This document shows positions 28,087 to 36,846 of a DNA stretch of 64,000 nt, piece after piece. The stretch is from contig AP018269.1 in the NCBI GenBank assembly GCA_003994795.1, positions 1,677,346-1,741,345 on the forward strand. Reading direction: 5' to 3'. The number at the start of each line of letters is the position of its first letter. Positions within the stretch are counted from its first letter, which is position 1. The DNA comes from Cylindrospermum sp. NIES-4074 (GTDB lineage Bacteria; Cyanobacteriota; Cyanobacteriia; Cyanobacteriales; Nostocaceae). The translations under genes and the position numbers were made by a program. Below the pieces are notes generated by a model. That model saw only the letters and a list, made by a program, of their open reading frames with translations, searched no databases and was not told where the DNA came from.

Positions 28087-28959
28087 ATGACTCTATCAAT
28101 CGCACATTTAGGGCCTCCTGGCACTTATGCAGAACAAGCAGCTTTTTTTTATGTCAACTGGCTGGGCAAAAGTGCAGGAGTTGAAGCTAGCTTATGCCCT
28201 TATCCCACAATCGCTCAGTCACTACAAGCCGTGGCTACTGGTCAAGCTCAGTTAGCCGTGGTGCCAGTGGAAAACTCCATTGAAGGCAGCGTGACCATGA
28301 CAATGGATACCCTATGGCAGTTGGACAGTTTGCGAATTCAGTTGGCTTTAGTCATGCCTATTGCCCATACCTTAATTTCCTACGGGACTAGTTTAGATAA
28401 AATTACAACTGTTTATTCTCACCCGCAAGCTTTGGCACAATGTCAGGGATGGTTGGAGCGGTTTCTCCCGACTGTGCAACTGATTCCTGGCAACTCTACA
28501 AGTGAGGCATTACAGCGACTAGAGCAGGAGGTGACAACTGCGGCGATCGCATCTAGTAGAGCCGCTCAACTTTACAACTTGCCCATATTAGCGAGCGGTA
28601 TTAATGACTATCCAGAAAACTGCACTCGCTTTTGGGTAGTAAGTCAAAGTCAAACAAAGGCTGCTCACTATATTTCTTCCACAAGTACAAGCCACACTTC
28701 CCTGGCTGTAACTATGCCTGCCAATGTACCTGGTGCATTGGTCAAAACCCTACAAGTATTTGCTCAACTAGGAATCAACCTCAGCCGGATTGAATCTCGT
28801 CCGACGAAGCGCTCCCTGGGAGAATACTTGTTTTTTATTGATGTTGAAGCAGATATTACCGCAGCAAAAATGCAATCTGCTTTAGCAGAGTTAAACGAGA
28901 ACACAGAAATCTTAAAAATCTTTGGCAGCTATAATATTTTGCCAGTTAGCTCTCAATAG
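28087..28959 (+). CDS. pheA: Prephenate dehydratase
   Basis: The start at 28087 (MTLSIAHLGPPGTYAEQAA, 290 residues) is preferred over the in-frame ATG at 28045, since the family begins at this strand. The dehydratase domain carries the NCTRFWVV motif (Thr-Arg-Phe, needed for activity). The C-terminal ACT domain has VPGALVKTLQVFAQLGINLSRIESRP, the phenylalanine-binding ESRP motif. It makes phenylpyruvate from prephenate and is feedback-inhibited by phenylalanine. The chorismate mutase domain of the enteric fusion is absent, as usual in cyanobacteria. Confidence 0.92.
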   Translation: MTLSIAHLGPPGTYAEQAAFFYVNWLGKSAGVEASLCPYPTIAQSLQAVATGQAQLAVVPVENSIEGSVTMTMDTLWQLDSLRIQLALVMPIAHTLISYGTSLDKITTVYSHPQALAQCQGWLERFLPTVQLIPGNSTSEALQRLEQEVTTAAIASSRAAQLYNLPILASGINDYPENCTRFWVVSQSQTKAAHYISSTSTSHTSLAVTMPANVPGALVKTLQVFAQLGINLSRIESRPTKRSLGEYLFFIDVEADITAAKMQSALAELNENTEILKIFGSYNILPVSSQ

Positions 28960-29060
28960 CCATGAATCGAGTTGATATTAACTCTTGAACTGTGAGAATT
29001 TTAGATTTTGGATTCAGTAGTCAGACTAAATCTGAAATCTAAAATTCAAAATTCCACGAC

Positions 29061-29711
29061 TCAGGAATTTTCATTAAATGTGTCTTTGAGAACAGACCGC
29101 GCTGCCAAATGATTACGAGTAGAAGTCAAAATTTCTGTTTCCCTTCCCAGACGAGCGGCAGTGTCTTGTATTTCTAGTAATGCCTGTTGCTCTGCGGACA
29201 CACCATAAAGGTTACTTGCCACCCAATAGGATAGCTCTGTTGGTAGATCAGGCATATCTTCTGGTAGTTCGATATTTTGTTCAGTTAATTTGGCAGAGAG
29301 GCGCACCACATCTCGCAGCAATTGTTCTACCTCAGCAGCCAAAGGTCGCAAATCTTTGGTTGGTGGTTCGTCTTCAATCCATTCAACTAAACCGACTCGG
29401 TATGGCTTTTCGCGGATATACTCTAAAACACGAAATCTTTGCTGTCCCAAGGTTAACATTTTCATCCGGTCATCTGGCAACCGCTGACAATGAATAATTT
29501 CCGCGCAGCAGCCAACGTTGGCAATTGTGCCTTTGACTGGATCGACCATTAAGACCCCAAACCTGCGATCGCTTTCCAAAATCGTGTTCATCATGATTCT
29601 GTAGCGAAATTCAAATATGTGCAGGGGTAATGGTCTGGTGGGAAAAAGAACCACTTCGGGTAACGGGAATAGAGGTAGTTCTCGAACTGCAATTTTAGAA
29701 GAGGATGCCAT
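29061..29711 (-). CDS. LON peptidase substrate-binding domain protein
   Basis: A 216-residue protein resembling the N-terminal substrate-binding domain of Lon alone (ELPLFPLPEVVLFPTRPLPLHIFEFRYRIM, then RRFGVLMVDPVKG), without the AAA or protease parts. Such single-domain proteins are common in cyanobacteria; their role in protein quality control is inferred. It lies downstream of the str operon on the same strand, separated by the rpsJ terminator. Confidence 0.85.
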   Translation of the reverse strand: MASSSKIAVRELPLFPLPEVVLFPTRPLPLHIFEFRYRIMMNTILESDRRFGVLMVDPVKGTIANVGCCAEIIHCQRLPDDRMKMLTLGQQRFRVLEYIREKPYRVGLVEWIEDEPPTKDLRPLAAEVEQLLRDVVRLSAKLTEQNIELPEDMPDLPTELSYWVASNLYGVSAEQQALLEIQDTAARLGRETEILTSTRNHLAARSVLKDTFNENS

Positions 29712-29803
29712 TGTTATCTTGGTATAAATTTAATTTTAAAAATTTATTCTTCTGTGCTTTTCCCGTACTTTCTCTACATTCTATCATTTGTTTTACAGCT
29801 AAT

Positions 29804-29834
29804 AAAAAGCCCTGAGATAAATTTCTTCAGGGCT
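29804..29834 (-). terminator. Rho-independent terminator of rpsJ / str operon
   Basis: On the minus strand AGCCCTGA, an 11-nt loop, then TCAGGGCT followed by TTTTTATT. The stem is 8 bp and perfect, with a clear T run, and lies about 65 bp after the rpsJ stop. Confidence 0.85.
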
Positions 29835-29898
29835 ATGTCAATATTTATACAGTGAAATGTCAGTTGTTTTTCGCCACTGACCACTGACCAATGACTAA

Positions 29899-30216
29899 TT
29901 AAAGTTTGACTTCAATATCTACACCAGAGGGCAAATCTAGTTTCATCAGGGCATCAATCGTTTTCGAGGAAGGCTGGTAAATGTCAATAATCCGGCGATG
30001 GGTACGGGTTTCAAAGTGTTCGCGGGAATCTTTATCTACGTGAGGCGATCGCAGTACGCAGTAGATCCGCCGTTTGGTTGGTAAAGGAATAGGCCCTATA
30101 GCTGTAGCGTTAGTACGGTTAGCTGTGTCTACAATCTTCTCGCAAGATGTATCTAATAAGCGTCGGTCAAAAGCTTGTAAGCGAATTCGGATTTTCTGCT
30201 GCTGTAGAGTTGCCAT
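29899..30216 (-). CDS. rpsJ: 30S ribosomal protein S10
   Basis: A 105-residue protein with the standard S10 sequence ([64 protein letters not shown]). It is a part of the 30S head and, in other bacteria, the NusE antitermination factor. It is the last gene of the minus-strand str cluster, after tuf, as in many cyanobacteria. A 253-bp gap with a strong hairpin separates it from tuf, so it may also have its own promoter. STRR heptamers follow the stop directly. Confidence 0.97.
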   Translation of the reverse strand: MATLQQQKIRIRLQAFDRRLLDTSCEKIVDTANRTNATAIGPIPLPTKRRIYCVLRSPHVDKDSREHFETRTHRRIIDIYQPSSKTIDALMKLDLPSGVDIEVKL

Positions 30217-30410
30217 TTTTAATTGTCCAGGTTCTGATTAATATATGGGACTGGGAAACTCGGTATCCCACGACGCGTTGTGGGGATTAGATGGGGACTG
30301 GAGATGGAGACAAGGCAAGAAAACAGGGGAGCAAACAGAAAATTTTGCCCCTCGACTTTTTCTGCCCAATACCCAATACCCAATCGCCAATCCCTTTATT
30401 GAGGGAAGCG

Positions 30411-30448
30411 AAAGGAGCAGAGAGGTATTATACCGTCTCTGCTCCTTT
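30411..30448 (-). terminator. 13-bp hairpin after tuf
   Basis: A perfect 13-bp stem (AAAGGAGCAGAGA / TCTCTGCTCCTTT, 30411-30423 with 30436-30448) and a 12-nt loop, 21 bp after the tuf stop. The T run is short, so it could act as a partial terminator or as a 3' stabilising structure between tuf and rpsJ. Confidence 0.6.
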
Positions 30449-30469
30449 GTTATGAGAGCAAAAAAGGTG

Positions 30470-31699
30470 CTATTTCAGGATTTTGGAGACGACACCAGCA
30501 CCAATGGTGCGACCACCTTCACGAATGGCAAAGCGCATTCCTTGCTCAATGGCGATCGCGGTAATCAATTCTACGGTTACCTTAATGCGATCGCCTGGCA
30601 TCACCATTTCCACTTCTTTACCATCATCGGAGGTGAAGGCTTTGATTGTGCCGGTTACATCAGTAGTCCGCACATAGAACTGAGGACGGTAGCCAGCAAA
30701 GAATGGCGTCTTGCGACCACCTTCTTTGTCTGTGAGGACGTACACTTCACCTTCAAATTGAGTGTGGGGTGTAATCGAACCTGGTTTGGCTATTACCATA
30801 CCGCGCTCGATGTCTTCTTTTTTGAGACCACGCAGTAGTACACCTGCATTATCACCAGCCAGACCTTCATCGAGGCTCTTCTTGAACATCTCGATCCCGG
30901 TGACAGCTGTACTACGAGTGTCTTTCAGACCAATTAGCTCGACGGTATCACCAACCTTAACTTTACCGCGTTCGATCCGTCCAGTAGCCACAGTACCACG
31001 ACCTGTGATGGTGAACACGTCTTCTACAGCCATCAGGAAGGGCTTATCTATATCCCGCGCAGGAGTGGGGATGTAGGAATCTACAGCATCCATTAGTTCG
31101 TAGATTTTGTCTACCCACGGATTTTCACCCCGTTTGGTCTTGGGATTCTTGGTCATTGCTTCGAGAGCTTGCAGACCAGAGCCTTTGATAATGGGGATAT
31201 CATCGCCTGGGAAATCGTAGCTGGTAAGCAGTTCCCGCAGTTCTAGTTCCACTAGTTCCAGGAGTTCTGGGTCATCCATCAAGTCTTCCTTGTTCAAGAA
31301 GACAACCAGACTGGGAACACCGACCTGTTTTGCCAAGAGAATGTGTTCGCGGGTTTGGGGCATAGGTCCATCGGTAGCAGCAACTACGAGGATGCCTCCA
31401 TCCATCTGAGCGGCGCCGGTGATCATGTTCTTCACATAGTCGGCGTGCCCAGGGCAGTCTACGTGAGCATAGTGCCGACTTTCGGTTTCATACTCAACGT
31501 GAGCAGTATTAATGGTAATACCGCGTGCCTTTTCTTCTGGGGCGTTATCGATTTGGTCGTAGCCTTTAGCTTCAGCCTGACCAAGAGCTGCCAAGGTAAG
31601 GGTGATGGCTGCTGTCAAGGTAGTTTTACCGTGGTCAACGTGGCCAACAGTACCGATATTTATGTGGGGTTTATTTCTTTCAAACTTTGCGCGTGCCAT
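30470..31699 (-). CDS. tuf: Translation elongation factor Tu
   Basis: A 409-residue GTPase that carries aminoacyl-tRNA to the ribosome. The G motifs are intact: GHVDHGKTT (about 18-26), [13 protein letters not shown] (about 81) and NKEDLMDD (about 136). Domains 2 and 3 follow, with the usual [13 protein letters not shown] and the [16 protein letters not shown] end. The length is normal for cyanobacteria. It starts 23 bp after fusA, showing an operon. Confidence 0.98.
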   Translation of the reverse strand: MARAKFERNKPHINIGTVGHVDHGKTTLTAAITLTLAALGQAEAKGYDQIDNAPEEKARGITINTAHVEYETESRHYAHVDCPGHADYVKNMITGAAQMDGGILVVAATDGPMPQTREHILLAKQVGVPSLVVFLNKEDLMDDPELLELVELELRELLTSYDFPGDDIPIIKGSGLQALEAMTKNPKTKRGENPWVDKIYELMDAVDSYIPTPARDIDKPFLMAVEDVFTITGRGTVATGRIERGKVKVGDTVELIGLKDTRSTAVTGIEMFKKSLDEGLAGDNAGVLLRGLKKEDIERGMVIAKPGSITPHTQFEGEVYVLTDKEGGRKTPFFAGYRPQFYVRTTDVTGTIKAFTSDDGKEVEMVMPGDRIKVTVELITAIAIEQGMRFAIREGGRTIGAGVVSKILK

Positions 31700-31722
31700 G
31701 TATACTCATTTCCTTATTCTAA

Positions 31723-33801
31723 TTAAGCGTTCCCTTTGCTTTTTGCAATGATTGCCTCAGCCACGTTGCGAGGCACTTCTTCGTAGTGGCTAAACTCCAT
31801 TGAGAAGATGCCCCTACCTTGAGTTTTCGACCGAATATCAGTCGCATAGCCAAACATTTCAGCCAATGGGACTTTAGCCGTTACTTTGGCTAGCCCCTGA
31901 TCAGATCCCATGCCTTCTATTTGCCCACGACGGGAATTGAGGTCGCCCATAACATCACCAAGGAAGTTTTCAGGTACTTCAACCTCAACTTTCATCATAG
32001 GCTCTAACAGTACAGGAGAAGCCTTCGATACCGCCTCTTTCATTGCCATTGAGCCAGCAATTTTGAAAGCCATTTCCGAAGAGTCTACATCGTGGTAAGA
32101 ACCATCTATCAAAGTAGCTTTGACATCAATGAGTGGATATCCAGCGACAACACCGGATTCACAACATTCTTTCATTCCTTGTTCTGCTGGGCCAACGTAT
32201 TCTTTAGGTACGGTACCACCAACAATCTTGGAAACGAATTCAAAACCTGTGCCTGCTTCTCCTGGTTCCAAATTGATGACAACGTGACCGTACTGTCCTT
32301 TACCACCACTTTGGCGGATGAATTTCCCTTCAATTCTGGTGACGGCTTTGCGAATTGTTTCGCGGTAAGCTACTTGCGGCGCACCGACGTTTGCTTCCAC
32401 TTTAAATTCTCGTAACATCCGGTCTACCAAAATTTCTAGGTGCAATTCTCCCATCCCAGCAATCACGGTTTGGTTGGTTTCGGGATCGACACGGACACGA
32501 AAGGTCGGGTCTTCTTCTGACAGAGATTGCAGCGCCTTGGACAGCTTGTCCATGTCGTTCTTGGTTTTGGGCTCAACCGCTACCGAGATTACAGGCTCAG
32601 GAATGAATAGAGATTCCAGAATTACTGGCGATCCGTCATCACATAAAGTGTCACCTGTCAAGGTGTCTTTCAATCCCAATGCTGCTCCCAAATCACCTGC
32701 CCGCAGTTCATCGACATCTTGTCGGTCATCTGCTTTCATCAGAACTAGGCGGGAAATCCGTTCTTTTTTGTTTTTGGTGGCGTTGAGGACGTAGCTACCT
32801 TTTTTCAACACGCCAGAATAAACACGAACGAAGGTAAGGCGACCGTAAGGGTCAGCCATAATCTTAAAGGCTAGAGCTGATAGGGGTTCGTCGTCATCAG
32901 CCCGACGCTCAACAGTCTCACCATTGGGCAGTAAGCCTTGAATTGGTGGCACTTCGGTTGGTGCTGGTAGATAATCTACAACTGCATCCAACATCAACTG
33001 CACGCCTTTGTTTTTGAAGGCTGAACCACAAAGGACTGGCACAATCGTGCCCGCAGTTGTGCCAGTACGTAGGGCACTGCGAATTTCCGCTTCTGTAAGT
33101 TCTTCTCCCTCGAAGTACTTATTCATCAGCGCATCATCTGTTTCGGACACCGCTTCTACCAGCTGAGTACGGTATTTTGCTGCCTGTTCTTGCAATTCTG
33201 CTGGTATTTCTGTTTCCTGAATATCGGTTCCTTGGTCGTTGGTGTAAATGTATGCACACATACGTACCAAGTCAATGATGCCCTTAAAGTCATTTTCACT
33301 ACCAATGGGCAGTTGAATGGCAATAGCGTTAGCTCGCAAGCGATCGCGCATCTGCTCGTGAACTCTATAAAAGTTTGCCCCTGTGCGATCCATCTTGTTG
33401 ATGAAGGCTATTCGGGGTACTTTATAACGGTCTGCCTGCCGCCACACAGTCTCGGACTGCGGTTGCACGCCACCCACAGAGCAAAACACGGCGATTACAC
33501 CATCTAACACACGCATGGAGCGCTCAACTTCAATCGTGAAGTCAACGTGACCTGGAGTATCGATAATGTTAATTTGATGATCTTTCCAACTGGTGCTGAT
33601 AGCAGCAGCGGTGATGGTAATTCCCCGCTCCCGCTCCTGCTCCATCCAGTCTGTTACAGCAGTTCCTTCATGAACTTCACCAATCTTATGAATTATCCCA
33701 GAGTAAAACAATATTCTCTCTGTTGTCGTTGTTTTGCCCGCATCTATATGCGCCGCAATACCGATATTGCGTACTTTCTCTAGCGGGGTCGTCCGTGCCA
33801 C
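31723..33801 (-). CDS. fusA: Translation elongation factor G
   Basis: A 692-residue translocase GTPase with G motifs [17 protein letters not shown] and NKMDR, and the domain IV/V sequences of bacterial EF-G ([45 protein letters not shown]). It starts with GTG at 33799-33801, preceded at a good distance by a strong GGAGG ribosome site, which supports this start. It is flanked by rpsG (138 bp upstream) and tuf (23 bp downstream) in the str operon. Confidence 0.97.
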   Translation of the reverse strand: MARTTPLEKVRNIGIAAHIDAGKTTTTERILFYSGIIHKIGEVHEGTAVTDWMEQERERGITITAAAISTSWKDHQINIIDTPGHVDFTIEVERSMRVLDGVIAVFCSVGGVQPQSETVWRQADRYKVPRIAFINKMDRTGANFYRVHEQMRDRLRANAIAIQLPIGSENDFKGIIDLVRMCAYIYTNDQGTDIQETEIPAELQEQAAKYRTQLVEAVSETDDALMNKYFEGEELTEAEIRSALRTGTTAGTIVPVLCGSAFKNKGVQLMLDAVVDYLPAPTEVPPIQGLLPNGETVERRADDDEPLSALAFKIMADPYGRLTFVRVYSGVLKKGSYVLNATKNKKERISRLVLMKADDRQDVDELRAGDLGAALGLKDTLTGDTLCDDGSPVILESLFIPEPVISVAVEPKTKNDMDKLSKALQSLSEEDPTFRVRVDPETNQTVIAGMGELHLEILVDRMLREFKVEANVGAPQVAYRETIRKAVTRIEGKFIRQSGGKGQYGHVVINLEPGEAGTGFEFVSKIVGGTVPKEYVGPAEQGMKECCESGVVAGYPLIDVKATLIDGSYHDVDSSEMAFKIAGSMAMKEAVSKASPVLLEPMMKVEVEVPENFLGDVMGDLNSRRGQIEGMGSDQGLAKVTAKVPLAEMFGYATDIRSKTQGRGIFSMEFSHYEEVPRNVAEAIIAKSKGNA

Positions 33802-33939
33802 AGCTGCCTCCTATAGTTTTCGCCTCATGATATCTTGTATATTACTCTTTGTTAAGATTCTATACTTTTACGGAAAACCGTCTTTTTGGAAAATTGTTCG
33901 ATATACCGCTTTGAGGGAGGCGATATATCGTTTCTCTAG

Positions 33940-34410
33940 TTAGTAACGATAGTGTGCAAATGCTTTGTTGGCTTCTGCCATCCGATGCGTTTCTTCGCGC
34001 TTGCGAATTGCGCTTCCAGTTTCGTTGGCAGCATCCATTAACTCGTTTGCTAATTTGCTGGCCATTGTCCGGCCTGGTCTGGCTCTGGAATATTGCACTA
34101 GCCAACGCAGTGCTAGGGTAGTACCCCGTTCTGAACGCACTTCCATCGGTACTTGGTAAGTTGCTCCCCCGACTCGCCGAGCTTTTACTTCTACTAAAGG
34201 CGTTGCATTCCGCACGGCTCTTTCAAAGGTTTCTAAAGCACCGGCACCAGTGCGTTCTTCAATAGTTTTTAGGGCATCATAAACAATCCGGGCGGCAAGT
34301 GATTTCTTGCCATGACGCATGATCCGCCTGATAATCATGCTCACAAGGCGACTGTTATAAACTGAATCAGACGGAACTGGGCGCCTTTGAATAACACCAC
34401 GACGAGACAT
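33940..34410 (-). CDS. rpsG: 30S ribosomal protein S7
   Basis: A 156-residue protein with the normal S7 sequence ([57 protein letters not shown]). It nucleates the 30S head and contacts the E site. An AGGGAGAAG ribosome site stands just before the ATG. The 359-bp gap to rpsL with a hairpin suggests separate control of the downstream part of the operon. Confidence 0.97.
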   Translation of the reverse strand: MSRRGVIQRRPVPSDSVYNSRLVSMIIRRIMRHGKKSLAARIVYDALKTIEERTGAGALETFERAVRNATPLVEVKARRVGGATYQVPMEVRSERGTTLALRWLVQYSRARPGRTMASKLANELMDAANETGSAIRKREETHRMAEANKAFAHYRY

Positions 34411-34769
34411 ACTTCTCCCTTAATTCGGATTTGTCAACGAAATTATATGCTATCAGACACTGGAAACTAAAAGCGGTGGTAGCCGCCCCTCAAACTCCTG
34501 CAATTTTTGCTCTAAACTTGCAGCGAGGCAGTCCCTAATTGACTTGCTACCTAATACCAGACATACAAGGCGGCAGCATGATAAACCTTAAAATATCCAG
34601 ATTAAAGTGCTGCTGTCGCTTACTAGATTCTGCTCACAATGCCTACACTTGCTCGCAAGAGTGCAGGGTGTAGCTTGATCCCCAGAAAAAGTAAGCGCCG
34701 CTGGTTTTTTATGATTCGGCGCTTTTAGGGGAGGCGATTAATCGTGTTTGATGCGATTAATCACCTGTC
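34411..34769. other. rpsL-rpsG spacer with hairpin
   Basis: A long spacer for a str operon. It contains a hairpin (34693-34724) and a direct repeat GCGATTAATC close to the rpsL stop. No gene seen. Confidence 0.5.
34688..34724 (-). terminator. Terminator or attenuator between rpsL and rpsG
   Basis: On the minus strand AAGCGCCG, a 16-nt loop, CGGCGCTT, then ACTTTTT. An 8-bp perfect GC-rich stem followed by a T stretch, about 45 bp after the rpsL stop. It probably reduces readthrough into rpsG. Confidence 0.55.
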
Positions 34770-35159
34770 CTATTTTTTCGCTGCTGCTGCTTTTGGGCGC
34801 TTGGTTCCGTACTTGGAACGACCTTGCTTGCGGTCTTTGACTCCGGCTGTATCTAAGGTGCCACGGATAATGTGGTATCTCACGCCTGGTAAATCCTTCA
34901 CCCGACCACCACGGATCATCACAACAGAGTGTTCTTGCAAGTTATGACCAATCCCTGGAATGTAAGCTGTGACTTCAAATCCAGAGGTAAGTCTTACTCT
35001 TGCTACTTTGCGGAGAGCTGAGTTGGGCTTTTTTGGTGTAGTCGTGTAAACTCTGGTACAAACGCCTCGACGTTGAGGGCATTGTTTCAGAGCTGGGGAC
35101 TTGGTTTTCTGACGCGCTTTTTCGCGTTCATTACGTATGAGCTGCTGTATTGTTGGCAT
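34770..35159 (-). CDS. rpsL: 30S ribosomal protein S12
   Basis: A 129-residue protein with the invariant S12 core ([62 protein letters not shown]) needed for decoding fidelity. Lys in PKKPNS, the usual site of streptomycin-resistance changes, is wild type. The tail RPKAAAAKK is slightly extended. First gene of the str operon. Confidence 0.97.
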   Translation of the reverse strand: MPTIQQLIRNEREKARQKTKSPALKQCPQRRGVCTRVYTTTPKKPNSALRKVARVRLTSGFEVTAYIPGIGHNLQEHSVVMIRGGRVKDLPGVRYHIIRGTLDTAGVKDRKQGRSKYGTKRPKAAAAKK

Positions 35160-35276
35160 GAGTTACAGCGCATGAAGCTGCTTATGGTCTAACTTTTAAC
35201 AAATCCTGATTATATCGTTTTTTAGAGTTTTATGTCAATCATTATTTTTCAGTTGATGGTCAGTGGTAACTACTGA

Positions 35277-35603
35277 CTAATGAGCAATTGAGAAGGAGTT
35301 ACCACAGCCACAGGTGGCGATCGCTAAGGGGTTATGGAAACGAAAACCACCACCCATCAGATCCTCTGAATAATCCAGTGTCAAACCGTTGATGTAATTG
35401 AGGCTGTCAGTGTCTATAACTACTAGAATGCCGCTCAAGTCAAAAACCTGATCCCCAAATTTTGTTGCTTCGTCAAAGGACAAATCATAAAACCAGTCGG
35501 AACAACCACCAGGTTTTATTGTCAATCGAAACAAGATGCTTGGCTGCTGCTTGGACTGTAATCGCCCAATTTCACTGACGGCTGCTTGACTCAAATGAAT
35601 CAT
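35277..35603 (-). CDS. HesB/IscA-family iron-sulfur assembly protein
   Basis: A 108-residue A-type scaffold or carrier. The three conserved cysteines are present: Cys34 (KPGGCSDWFYD) and Cys98-x-Cys100 (CGCGNSF). It binds and passes on Fe-S clusters to target proteins. The stop codon and the last codons (AH) sit in a block of STRR heptamers, so the C-terminus may have been fixed by the repeat. It stands upstream of rpsL on the same strand, with its own 118-bp gap. Confidence 0.85.
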   Translation of the reverse strand: MIHLSQAAVSEIGRLQSKQQPSILFRLTIKPGGCSDWFYDLSFDEATKFGDQVFDLSGILVVIDTDSLNYINGLTLDYSEDLMGGGFRFHNPLAIATCGCGNSFSIAH

Positions 35604-36106
35604 GGAATTCTGTTCGGCGATCTAAACTCTTCTTGTGAGTCCACTCCCAAGTCCAAACTTAAAAGTGTGATTTTAACTTTTTGACAATCTCCTGATTATA
35701 AACAGGGGATTTTTGGTTCTAGGAGGGTGCTTGCTCTGACAGGACTTATCCTACCAAAGTAGAGCCATGCTTTCCCCAATGGTAAATTCCGATATACCCC
35801 GTCGTACTTGTACTAATGAGTTTTTGGTTTTTACTTGGTTGCTTAGGCTACTCAATTGTTAAATTGGGTTACGCCATATTTCCCTTGGGAAATACTGTTT
35901 GCGTTGCCTATTGATCTTTGTTCTGGCTAGATACCCACCATTTATGATCATGGTGACTTAATCCTAGTATAGCACTGCTACACCTTTTCCCCACCTTTAG
36001 TAGGCGGGGACTTGCGGCGTGCAGTAGTTACTAAAGACGGTTCACACAAAAATAAATTTAGCTATCAGCTCGAAACCGTTAAAACTTTGGTAGCGCTCTT
36101 TTGGTT
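35604..36106. other. Intergenic region
   Basis: About 500 bp without a convincing frame. One short GC hairpin (CCCCACC...GGCGGGG) lies near 35990-36010. Otherwise nothing recognised. Confidence 0.4.
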
Positions 36107-36526
36107 TTATTTCTCAGTACGAGCATAGTCATCTTGGTAGCGGATAATATCATCTTCTCCAAGATATTCACCATTTTGCACTTCAATTAACACTAAAGGA
36201 ATTACCCCAGGATTCTCTAAACGATGTGTTGTGCATTGGGGTACATAGGTTGACTGATTATTGCTCAATAACACTTCTTGCTCGCCACAAACTACCCTAG
36301 CTGTACCTGAGACAACAATCCAGTGTTCACTGCGGTGGTGGTGCATTTGCAGACTGAGGCGATGTCCAGGCTTAACTTCAATGCGCTTAATTTTGTATCC
36401 GCGCCCTTCTTCCAAAATTGTAAAAGATCCCCAAGGACGTAGCTCGGTAGCCGCAACGCCTCTGGAAGTGAGAGATGGGGGTAGGGGTAGAGTGTTAGTT
36501 TGTGTGCTTTCTGAAAATTGAGCCAT
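36107..36526 (-). CDS. Cupin protein, type II mannose-6-phosphate isomerase C-terminal domain
   Basis: A start at 36526 (MAQFSESTQTN) gives 139 residues; an earlier ATG at 36547 is possible. It matches the C-terminal cupin domain of type II phosphomannose isomerase/GDP-mannose pyrophosphorylase: RPWGSFTILEEGRGYKIKRI, KPGHRLSLQMHHHRSEHWIVVSGTARV (metal-binding His and Glu), YVPQCTTHRLENPG. The pyrophosphorylase half is absent. It probably isomerises mannose-6-phosphate or another sugar for polysaccharide synthesis. Confidence 0.85.
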   Translation of the reverse strand: MAQFSESTQTNTLPLPPSLTSRGVAATELRPWGSFTILEEGRGYKIKRIEVKPGHRLSLQMHHHRSEHWIVVSGTARVVCGEQEVLLSNNQSTYVPQCTTHRLENPGVIPLVLIEVQNGEYLGEDDIIRYQDDYARTEK

Positions 36527-36749
36527 AGTTACCTCATGTGGAGACAAAACAAACCGTCATTACTCTTAACCATTAATGAAAAAAGCTGGCGCGATTTGGG
36601 AACTGTGAAAATCGGCAATTTGATTCCACTCTGCTAAACATAGCAAAATTAGCTTTTATGGTGTAAAAGATTGCTACTGAAAATATTGGGTTTACACCAA
36701 GTCTTCATCAAGGAAAATCCCGACTTGTTCTAAACTTCAAAAAGGGATT

Positions 36750-36846
36750 GGGTAATGGGTAATGGGTAATGGGTAATGGGTAATGGGTAATGGGTAATGG
36801 GTAATGGGTAATGGGTAATGACCAATGACTAATGACTAATGACCAA
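36750..36846. repeat. Ten exact GGGTAAT heptamers plus AATGAC(T/C) repeats
   Basis: Bases 36750-36819 are exactly ten tandem copies of GGGTAAT (70 bp), continued by about four AATGAC(T/C) units up to the stop codon of the glycosidase gene. It is the longest STRR array in the window. Confidence 0.95.

Noticed and set aside
30245-30838. 197-codon plus-strand frame over the tuf-rpsJ gap and tuf 3' end
   Set aside because: Antisense to tuf; the text has no domain and crosses repeat DNA.
36750-36819. CRISPR array
   Set aside because: The units are 7 bp and directly tandem, with no spacers, so it is an STRR array.
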